From: DASRQK01 sp040392005
Lineage (GTDB): Bacteria > Bacteroidota > Bacteroidia > Sphingobacteriales > Sphingobacteriaceae
Assembly (NCBI GenBank): GCA_040392005.1
Contig: JBEBWT010000040.1
Coordinates: 1-17,464 of the forward strand
Length of the DNA stretch: 17,464 nucleotides
Direction: 5' to 3'
The number at the start of each line of letters is the position of its first letter. The first letter of the stretch is position 1. Positions 1 to 6,745 of the stretch are shown here, piece by piece. The notes under the pieces were generated by a model that was not told the DNA's origin, searched no databases, and saw only the letters and a list, made by a program, of their open reading frames with translations. The position numbers and the translations under genes were made by a program.

Positions 1-45
1 TGGATCCGAAGGGAGGATAGGAATAAGCTGTGCCGGCTTAGTATT

Positions 46-115
46 CTTAATCCTTGCTCCTTAATCCTTGCTCCTTAATCCTTGCTCCTTAATCCTTCAT
101 CCTTATTCCTTTATT
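46..115. repeat. Tandem heptad repeat (CCTTNNT)n
   Basis: The stretch is built from 7-base units CCTTAAT and CCTTGCT in alternation, giving a 14-base period for about three copies. It then decays through CCTTCAT, CCTTATT and CCTTTATT. Read on the minus strand it is a purine-rich series of AAGGATT and AAGGAGC units. It lies just downstream of the cupin gene, and the last codons and the stop codon of that gene (103-105) fall inside the decayed end of the repeat. No function is evident. Slippage-prone intergenic repeats of this kind are plausible here, but the copy number may vary between strains. Confidence 0.85.
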
Positions 116-528
116 GCCAGTGTCTTATGGTCTCCGCCCAGATACACAGCGATCAGTACAAGCGGTTCCGTTCCCTCATTGCGGCCAATATGATAGAGAT
201 CTCTCATTTCAGCAACGGCGCTGCCAGCCTCAAATTTAACGGACTCGCCCGTCTTGCGCTCGACCGTCAGACTTCCCTGCATAATATAAGCAACCAGCGG
301 GATGTCATGTTTGTGCCAGCCAGTATCCGATCCGGGTGGCATGGTGATTTTGAAAACAGTGATCTGTGCCTGATCCACGGTGGGATACATGATCTTTTGT
401 CCGACCGAGGTCGTGTCCGTGTTTAACAATTCTTCAATCTCGATCTGATTTGAATATTGGGCCTGACCGTTGATCCAGCATAAGCATATAACAATCAGAA
501 GTCCAATGGATTTGGGTATATGGTTCAT
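103..528 (-). CDS. Secreted small cupin-domain protein
   Basis: The protein has 141 residues when started at the ATG at 528. That start gives a clean signal peptide: MNHIPKS, then a hydrophobic stretch, then GQAQ at residues 21-24. A longer in-frame start at 576 would put 16 residues before the signal peptide and is less likely. The rest is a single conserved cupin barrel. Metal-type residues are visible as H72 and H74 in GWHKHD and H113 in LYHIGRNEGTEP, with the motif-1 glycine at the end of YIMQG. The glutamate usual in motif 1 is not at its expected place. It is predicted to be periplasmic or exported. Its start is 76 bases from the stop of the upstream flavin monooxygenase gene on the same strand, so the two may be co-transcribed. 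The substrate is unknown; small cupins of this kind can be sensors, isomerases or dioxygenases. Confidence 0.8.
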   Translation of the reverse strand: MNHIPKSIGLLIVICLCWINGQAQYSNQIEIEELLNTDTTSVGQKIMYPTVDQAQITVFKITMPPGSDTGWHKHDIPLVAYIMQGSLTVERKTGESVKFEAGSAVAEMRDLYHIGRNEGTEPLVLIAVYLGGDHKTLAIKE

Positions 529-604
529 AAATTGGTTTATGTAATTTATTTCGCGACCAATATACAACAAATACAAGACCCACCCTCGTGTCAGGCTACA
601 ATAT

Positions 605-1627
605 TTAGCGCCAGCCCAGCCCGGGTGCTACATGTTCCAGGATAGCGGACAACACATGCACATTATATTCCACTCCTAAAGTGTTCGGTACGGTCAGCAA
701 TAGCGTGTCCGCTTCTTTGATGGCCTCATCCTGCGAAAGTTGCCCGATCAATTTATCCGGTTCCGCCGCATAGCTTCTGCCAAATATAGCCCGTTTGTTG
801 TCAATCACTCCGATCTGGTCGTCCTCTCCGCTCCGCTGACCGAAATATAGTCTATCCATATCATTCACCAGTGCAAAAATGGAGCGACTGACCGAAATCC
901 GTGGCTCACGCGGATGCCCCGCTTTTTTCCAGGCTTCCCGGTATGCCCTGATCTGCTCTGCCTGCTGCACATGGAAAGGTTTGCCGTTTTCATCATCTTT
1001 CAACGTGGAACTTTGAAGATTCATACCGTTTTCAGCCGCCCAGATTGCGGTAGCATTGGATCCCGCTCCCCACCAGATACGGTCCCGCAATCCTTCCGAA
1101 TGGGGTTCCAGTCTCAGTAGGCCCGGAGGGTTGGGAAACATGGGGTTGGGGTTGGGCTCGGCAAAGCCGATACCGTTGAGTCTTTGCAAAAACTCCAGTG
1201 CATTGCGACGCGCCATGGTGCCATCATCTTCACCTGCTTCTGGTTCATAGCCAAAGTACCGCCAGCCGTCAATCACCTGTTCCGGTGAACCTCTGCTGAT
1301 ACCCAGTTGGAGACGTCCTCCCGAAATCAGATCGGCAGCACCCGCATCTTCCACCATGTAGTAGGGGTTTTCATAACGCATGTCGATCACGCCTGTACCG
1401 ATCTCGATCCTGTTGGTTTTGGCACCGATGGCAGCAAGCAGGGGGAAAGGAGAGCCCAGTTGTTCCGCAAAATGATGCACACGGAAATATGCGCCGTCTA
1501 TACCGATTTCCTCGGCGGCCACGGCCAGATCAATGGATTGCAGTAAGGTGTCACTTGCTGACCTTGTTTGGTAAGAAGGGTGTCTGCCCCAATGTCCGAA
1601 TGATAAAAATCCTATATTCTTTTTCAT
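605..1627 (-). CDS. LLM-class flavin-dependent oxidoreductase (luciferase-like monooxygenase)
   Basis: This 340-residue protein has the full length of the bacterial luciferase-like family, which uses reduced flavin and oxygen to oxidise small organic substrates in the cytoplasm. Visible family features are the N-terminal strand KKNIGFLSFGHW, the segment IGIDGAYFRVHHF at about residues 41-53, the run IEIGTGVIDMRYENPYYMVED near 74-94, and SGGRLQLGISRGSP near 102-115. There is no signal peptide. The ATG at 1627 follows a -7 type element on the same strand at 1662-1655. The gene is divergent from the SusC gene and may be co-transcribed with the cupin gene downstream. The substrate cannot be told from sequence. 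The family call is secure; a specific reaction is not. Confidence 0.9.
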   Translation of the reverse strand: MKKNIGFLSFGHWGRHPSYQTRSASDTLLQSIDLAVAAEEIGIDGAYFRVHHFAEQLGSPFPLLAAIGAKTNRIEIGTGVIDMRYENPYYMVEDAGAADLISGGRLQLGISRGSPEQVIDGWRYFGYEPEAGEDDGTMARRNALEFLQRLNGIGFAEPNPNPMFPNPPGLLRLEPHSEGLRDRIWWGAGSNATAIWAAENGMNLQSSTLKDDENGKPFHVQQAEQIRAYREAWKKAGHPREPRISVSRSIFALVNDMDRLYFGQRSGEDDQIGVIDNKRAIFGRSYAAEPDKLIGQLSQDEAIKEADTLLLTVPNTLGVEYNVHVLSAILEHVAPGLGWR

Positions 1628-1654
1628 ATAGCTGTAAATTTTCTTATTGTGTTA

Positions 1655-1662
1655 CAAAAATA
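1655..1662 (-). promoter_or_regulatory. Candidate -7 element of the flavin monooxygenase gene
   Basis: Read on the minus strand the bases are TATTTTTG, a full match to the Bacteroidota -7 consensus TAnnTTTG. It lies 27 bases before the ATG at 1627, so the transcript would have a short leader. I see no TTTG at the -33 position, so this is a partial match only. Confidence 0.45.
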
Positions 1663-1749
1663 CGGGTTCTGGCGGGGGAGATGGTTCACCTATGTTAAGT
1701 AATTGGTGAGAGTTTGTTTAGACTACGTATAATTTGTATTTATTTTATA

Positions 1750-1766
1750 AAATTTAACTTAAATTT
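1750..1766. promoter_or_regulatory. 17-base perfect palindrome upstream of the SusC gene
   Basis: AAATTTAA-C-TTAAATTT is a perfect inverted repeat with 8-base arms around one central base. It lies in the 221-base divergent region between the flavin monooxygenase and SusC genes, 82 bases before the SusC ATG. It could be an operator for either gene. The region is very AT-rich, so a chance palindrome is possible. I found no clean TAnnTTTG promoter on the plus strand here; the closest is TATAATTTG near 1729-1737, which has one extra base. Confidence 0.35.
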
Positions 1767-1848
1767 AGTATTATTGTAATTCTTGTGTCATATAGATATG
1801 AAGATCGGGAAGATTTTAGAATTATTTTTTTACTAACTATGATTTACT

Positions 1849-4800
1849 ATGAAAAAAAACTTACTAATCCTGTTTTTGGGATTCTTCTTGCTGTCGCATA
1901 GTTTGATTGCCCAGCAAAGGACTGTCTCCGGAGTGGTGACGGATCGGCTCAGTGGGGATCCGGTTCCGGCAGTGACAGTGAGCGTGAAAGGTGCAGCCAG
2001 TGCGTCCACCATGACGGATGACCAGGGGCGCTATTCTTTGACGCTCCAGGATGGAACTGTACTGGTATTTACGGCGGTTGGATACCAATCCCTGGAGGTT
2101 CCGGTGGGAAGCCGCAGTGTAGTGGATGTCGCGCTGACTTCAGCAAGTCAGGAGATCGATGAAGTGATGGTAGTGGCTTATGGTACCACAACCAGATCCA
2201 CCTATACGGGTTCGGCGGCCACAGTGACCGCTGATCAGGTCAAGGACACCCCCAAACCTTCTTTCGAGCAGGCATTGACCGGTAAAGTCGCCGGTTTGCA
2301 GATTACCACGACTTCCGGACAGGCAGGATCCGTTTCTGCGATCCGCATCCGTGGTATCGGATCGATGAATGCCTCCAACGAGCCTTTATATGTGATCGAT
2401 GGTGTCCCAGTGGCCTCGGGTGGTTCCGGACAATTGTCGGATTATGTGGTCAATAGCAATAATGTGATGAGTACTATTAATCCGGCTGACATTGAGTCGA
2501 TCACCGTGCTGAAAGATGCGGCCGCGTCTGCCCTGTACGGCTCACGGGCTGCGAATGGTGTGATCATTCTGACCACTAAGAAAGGTCGTATGGGCGCCCC
2601 TAAAATTGGTTTCAAAACTTCCGTTGGGCTAACGCCTTCGTGGGCTACCAACAACTGGGAAACGGCCGATCCGCAGGATCAGATCAATGTATTGTATCGG
2701 GTACTGCACGATTCCCGGACTTCTGCCGGTCAATCGGATGCTGCGGCAAATGCCTGGGTGCTGAATCGCTTTGAGTCAAGGTTCGGCATTCATGGCTATA
2801 CTTTCAGTACGGATGGGGTAGGGTTGTACGAAAATGTAAATATCATTGGCAGGACGGATGGTGTGGAGAACCGGGATGGGAAATATTATGATTGGGAAAA
2901 TGCGCTGTTCCGTACCGGTGTCTATCAGACAAATGACCTTTCGGTGAGTGGTGCTACCGATAAAACAAATTATTATGCATCGCTTTCCTTTACCACGGAC
3001 AAAAGCCGGATGATCGAAAATGATTTCCGGAGGATCAACGGAAGGATAAACCTGACCCAGAAGATCGGAAACTTTATTGAATTTGGATCCAATATCAATA
3101 TTGCCAATAACCGGCTGATCGGTATGAATGACACCCGGAATCTGGGGACCAACTATCTGATGCAGACCCGTAACCTCTTGTGGCCTCTTTATTGGCCTAC
3201 CGATTACAAAACTGGGAATGAGTGGGTTGCAAGATACGGTTCACTGGCATACAATCCATTGTATTACAATAATGAATGGGAAAACAATTCGGATACACGC
3301 CGGATATCGGCTACCGAATCCCTGACTTTCCACCTTCTGCCCGGACTGAATGTGAAAAGTATTTTCTCCTATGATGATATACAGGTGAAAGATCACCTTT
3401 ATTATTCTGCAAAGCATTATTCCGGCTCCTCTGCAAATGGTCTGGTACATGAATTTTCTACCAGTACGCAGAAACTGGTTTCTTCTACTACTGCGAATTA
3501 TAGTAAAAAATTCGGGGAGCATGGGATCAATCTCCTGGTCGGGTTTGAAGCCGAGAAGAATAACACGGATTATATCCGTGCTACCGGCAGGGATCTGCCA
3601 TCATCTGCACTGCACACGGTGGCCACCGCCGGTGAGCTGGATGCGCAGGCATATAGCTGGGGCAATGCGATGATGTCCGTACTGTCACGGGCCGAATATG
3701 ATTATGCCAATAAGTATTATCTGTCAGGATCGTTCAGACGGGATGGTTCTTCCCGTCTCGGCCCGGAAAACCGCTGGGGAGATTTCTGGTCGGTTGCCGG
3801 TGCCTGGCGCCTGAATTCTGAGGATTTTCTGAAAGAGGTGACCGCCATTAATAATCTGAGATTGCGTGCATCTTATGGGGTGAACGGGACTTTACCGAGC
3901 AGCAATTATGGCTGGCGTTCGTTGATTGGTTATGCCAATAAATACATGGAGCAGGCTGGCGGTGGTCTGAGCAATGCTGCCGATCCCACATTGACCTGGG
4001 AAACAAATTATTCTACCAATATCGCATTGGAATTTGGATTGTTCCGTGATAAGCTGTTCGGACAGGTCGAGTATTTCAACAGAGATTCCCGCAATTTGTT
4101 GCAGGATGTGCAGACTTCCATGATTACCGGTTTTAGTTCTACGCTGAAAAACGTGGGCGAAATCAATAATAAAGGGGTAGAATTAGAACTGGGTTCCAAT
4201 ATCATTAATACTGGAGACTGGCGCTGGTCAGCAAGCCTGAACGCCACCTTTATCAATTCGAAGGTGGTCAAATTGTACCGGAATGAAGGAGAAACGGTGG
4301 GACAGGAAATCATCTGGAATGATCCTACCGGCGGAGATGCGAGAGCGAGGTATGTGTATCGTGAAGGGGAATCGACCCTGGCATTTTATGGAATAGAATG
4401 GGCGGGTATTGACAAAACGAACGGACGTAATGTGTGGTTCCTGAATGATCCGACCAAGACGGCTGTGACCACGGTGGACGGCCGTCCTGCCACCTACGAT
4501 TACCGGGACGCTGCCCGTGTGATTATGGGGGATGCCCATCCGGATTTCTTTGGAGGTATCAATTCGGATCTGGAGTACAAAAGGATTTCCCTGGGCCTGA
4601 ATTTTATTTATAAGGTGGGAGGTGATATCTACGACGGAGCCTCCCGTGATGTGGCGGATGATGGTTATTACTGGGAGCGTACGCACTCCAGAACCTTTGT
4701 GGAAAATACCTGGACAGATCTGGATCCTTCCGGCAATCTGCCAAAGGTGTCGGGTCAGGATCTGGAGGATGTAAACCAGATCAGTAGCCGTCACCTGTAC

Positions 4801-5028
4801 GATGGGACGTTCCTCCGTTTGAAAAACGTGACACTGGCCTACCGTATTCCTACCCCGGTGCTGGCCCGTGCGGGCTTCAGCAATGCCCGGGTATATTTCA
4901 ACGGAACCAATCTGCTGACTTTTGCAAAATATAAGGAAGCAGATCCGGAAGTAAACCATTTCGGCACCAGAGGTTGGGAAACACCTTACGGAAAGATTTA
5001 CACATTTGGATTGGAATTTACGTTTTAA
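1849..5028 (+). CDS. SusC-like TonB-dependent outer-membrane transporter
   Basis: This 1059-residue protein imports an unidentified ligand across the outer membrane, driven by TonB. It has a signal peptide (MKKNLLILFLGFFLLSHSLIAQQ), then a carboxypeptidase-regulatory-like domain at about residues 24-100. A TonB-box-like EIDEVMVVAYG follows at 102-112, and the plug runs from about 115 to 245 with LTGKVAGLQI and the SusC hallmark ALYGSRAANGVIILTTKKG. The long beta-barrel ends in the terminal aromatic strand YTFGLEFTF. Length and order are those of the SusC/RagA family. The SusD partner starts 19 bases downstream, so the two form one transcription unit. No sigma factor, anti-sigma factor, hydrolase or hybrid sensor is adjacent, so the ligand (glycan, peptide or other) cannot be inferred. 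Confidence 0.97.
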   Translation: MKKNLLILFLGFFLLSHSLIAQQRTVSGVVTDRLSGDPVPAVTVSVKGAASASTMTDDQGRYSLTLQDGTVLVFTAVGYQSLEVPVGSRSVVDVALTSASQEIDEVMVVAYGTTTRSTYTGSAATVTADQVKDTPKPSFEQALTGKVAGLQITTTSGQAGSVSAIRIRGIGSMNASNEPLYVIDGVPVASGGSGQLSDYVVNSNNVMSTINPADIESITVLKDAAASALYGSRAANGVIILTTKKGRMGAPKIGFKTSVGLTPSWATNNWETADPQDQINVLYRVLHDSRTSAGQSDAAANAWVLNRFESRFGIHGYTFSTDGVGLYENVNIIGRTDGVENRDGKYYDWENALFRTGVYQTNDLSVSGATDKTNYYASLSFTTDKSRMIENDFRRINGRINLTQKIGNFIEFGSNINIANNRLIGMNDTRNLGTNYLMQTRNLLWPLYWPTDYKTGNEWVARYGSLAYNPLYYNNEWENNSDTRRISATESLTFHLLPGLNVKSIFSYDDIQVKDHLYYSAKHYSGSSANGLVHEFSTSTQKLVSSTTANYSKKFGEHGINLLVGFEAEKNNTDYIRATGRDLPSSALHTVATAGELDAQAYSWGNAMMSVLSRAEYDYANKYYLSGSFRRDGSSRLGPENRWGDFWSVAGAWRLNSEDFLKEVTAINNLRLRASYGVNGTLPSSNYGWRSLIGYANKYMEQAGGGLSNAADPTLTWETNYSTNIALEFGLFRDKLFGQVEYFNRDSRNLLQDVQTSMITGFSSTLKNVGEINNKGVELELGSNIINTGDWRWSASLNATFINSKVVKLYRNEGETVGQEIIWNDPTGGDARARYVYREGESTLAFYGIEWAGIDKTNGRNVWFLNDPTKTAVTTVDGRPATYDYRDAARVIMGDAHPDFFGGINSDLEYKRISLGLNFIYKVGGDIYDGASRDVADDGYYWERTHSRTFVENTWTDLDPSGNLPKVSGQDLEDVNQISSRHLYDGTFLRLKNVTLAYRIPTPVLARAGFSNARVYFNGTNLLTFAKYKEADPEVNHFGTRGWETPYGKIYTFGLEFTF

Positions 5029-5047
5029 CCCCTAATTCTGTAAAGAG

Positions 5048-6502
5048 ATGAAAAAGATTAATATATTAATAGTGTTGGTGGCCCTGCTTTTCTCGGCATG
5101 CAAGGATTTCCTCGATGTGGAGCCTACGAATTCCGGAGATGCGGGTACAGCGATCAATACAGCAGCGGATGCTAAAATCATCATCAATGGATTGATGAGT
5201 AAAATGGCCAGTGGAAATTATTATGGACGGAATTTTCCTTTATATGCTGACGCAAAGGGAGGGGACCTGGCCGTGTATTCACAGGGTCGCGGATACGATT
5301 ATTTATATGCTTTCAATCATTCCGAAGGCTCAAATACCTATTCGACGATCTGGTCCCAGGGATATCATAACATTGCGCAGATCAATAATCTGCTGGAGAG
5401 TATCGAAACGCTGAAAGCGGATGGATCAACCGAGAATTTCGACAATTTTCAGGGTCAGGCGCTGACCGCGCGGGCGATTACTTATTTTGATCTGGTGCGC
5501 CTTTACGGCAAATTCTATCAGGATGACAAGTCCTCCTGGGGCGTGCCGAATGTCACCCAGACCCTGCCGTCCAATGCACAGGAATTGCGTGCTACGGTCG
5601 AGCAAAATTATACACAGATCATCAATGACCTGAAAGCGGCCGAAAGCCTGCTTCCAAAGACCAAAGCCAATGGGTATATCAATTATTATGCGAATAAAGC
5701 CATGCAGGCAAGGGTCTATCTGTATATGGGACAAAATGATCTCGCTTTGGCTGCCGCAGAGGAAATTATCACTTCCAATGTTTACCGCTTGTATGAAAAC
5801 AATGAGTGGGTAAGCTCCTGGTCTTCGGAATTCGGTACCGAGTCCATCTTCGAACTGGCGATCTACCCAAGTGAAGGGGATCTGGGCAATAGCTCTCTCG
5901 GCGTCTATGTACGCCGTCAGGCGCACGGAAGTTCAGCGATTCTGGGGAATTTCCTGGCAAGCGATGCATTCATTGCCCGGATGGCAGCGGATCCGGATGA
6001 TGTCCGCCACGGGATCATTGCAAGGGATGAGCTGAGTGCCAGCCGCATGGGTTCCTGGTATAAGTATTCAGGCAGTACTACGCTGGCGGGAGATAAAAAA
6101 TCAACCAATAGCACTGCTGTGAATATCAAGGTTATTCGCTTGTCCGAAATTTATTTACTGGCCGCCGAAGCTGCATTGCCGACCTATAAGGACAAAGCGG
6201 CTCTGTATCTCAATGCGATCCGCAAACGTTCACCAAACCTGACCCCGGCAACTGCCGCGACCGTAAGTCTGGATATGATCGCGGATGAACGCAGTAAAGA
6301 ACTGTTCGGTGAGGGGCACCGGTTCTTTGATATGATCCGCTGGAACCGCCCGATCACGTTCAATGATGAATTGGGCAATCTGGCGATCACGCATCGGCCC
6401 AAAACGATTGACCGGAGTTTCTTTAAAACAATATTGCCAATTTCCATTACGGAAATCAATGCGAATCCGGGTATAAAGGCACAGCAGAATCCTGGCTACT
6501 GA
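5048..6502 (+). CDS. SusD/RagB-like surface lipoprotein
   Basis: The 484-residue protein begins with a lipoprotein signal (MKKINILIVLVALLFSAC), with the lipobox cysteine at residue 18 followed by KDFLDVEPTN, the usual start of SusD proteins. It has the alpha-helical TPR-like body with ARAITYFDLVRLYG near residues 140-153, which is characteristic of the family. Near the C-terminus are EIYLLAAEA, the segment DERSKELFGEGHRFFDMIRW and the closing NPGIKAQQNPGY. SusD proteins sit on the cell surface as a lid over the SusC barrel and bind the ligand. It is translated from the same message as the SusC gene, and a strong hairpin follows at 6513-6574. The ligand is unknown. Confidence 0.97.
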   Translation: MKKINILIVLVALLFSACKDFLDVEPTNSGDAGTAINTAADAKIIINGLMSKMASGNYYGRNFPLYADAKGGDLAVYSQGRGYDYLYAFNHSEGSNTYSTIWSQGYHNIAQINNLLESIETLKADGSTENFDNFQGQALTARAITYFDLVRLYGKFYQDDKSSWGVPNVTQTLPSNAQELRATVEQNYTQIINDLKAAESLLPKTKANGYINYYANKAMQARVYLYMGQNDLALAAAEEIITSNVYRLYENNEWVSSWSSEFGTESIFELAIYPSEGDLGNSSLGVYVRRQAHGSSAILGNFLASDAFIARMAADPDDVRHGIIARDELSASRMGSWYKYSGSTTLAGDKKSTNSTAVNIKVIRLSEIYLLAAEAALPTYKDKAALYLNAIRKRSPNLTPATAATVSLDMIADERSKELFGEGHRFFDMIRWNRPITFNDELGNLAITHRPKTIDRSFFKTILPISITEINANPGIKAQQNPGY

Positions 6503-6512
6503 TCATTTTAAT

Positions 6513-6574
6513 TTTTCTTAAAACACGACTTCCGGGAAATCCATCGATTTCCCGGAAGTCGTGTTTTAAGAAAA
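6513..6574 (+). terminator. Long perfect hairpin terminator after the susCD-like pair
   Basis: Two 29-base arms (6513-6541 and 6546-6574) are perfectly complementary around the 4-base loop CATC. The core has an A-rich left foot (AAAACACGAC) and a T-rich right foot (GTCGTGTTTT), so it can act as an intrinsic terminator in either direction. It begins 10 bases after the SusD stop codon and separates the pair from the next gene. Confidence 0.9.
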
Positions 6575-6620
6575 GCGATCTGTCTCTTATTGTCTGTTTT
6601 TATCTCTGTGTCGAATTGTA

Positions 6621-6628
6621 TAACTTTG
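6621..6628 (+). promoter_or_regulatory. Candidate -7 element (distal) of the MG2/plug gene
   Basis: TAACTTTG matches TAnnTTTG exactly. It lies just after the terminator hairpin and would give a leader of about 110 bases to the ATG at 6746. Its upstream side is T-rich but has no TTTG at the normal -33 distance. Confidence 0.45.
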
Positions 6629-6708
6629 TGAAAAGGGAATCTGAATTGAAGAATGATCTGGACCACTCATAATTTGAGAAAGTATTTCAGATTGCGGAAT
6701 ATGCAAAT

Positions 6709-6716
6709 TACCTTTG
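6709..6716 (+). promoter_or_regulatory. Candidate -7 element (proximal) of the MG2/plug gene
   Basis: TACCTTTG matches TAnnTTTG exactly and would start transcription about 25 bases before the ATG at 6746, which supports that start codon. No good -33 TTTG is seen. The distal element at 6621 is an alternative. Confidence 0.4.
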
Positions 6717-6745
6717 GAAGATATCAAAAATTTGAAATAGATACT

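Noticed and set aside
46..115. CRISPR array
   Set aside because: The units are only 7 or 14 bases and contiguous, without spacers. No CRISPR array or cas gene is seen anywhere in the window.
4228..4959. 243-codon open frame on the minus strand
   Set aside because: It lies wholly inside the SusC gene, antisense to its barrel, and has no family-like features.
6653..6745. Upstream start of the MG2/plug gene at 6653
   Set aside because: It would place 31 residues before a good signal peptide. The ATG at 6746 also fits the proximal -7 element.
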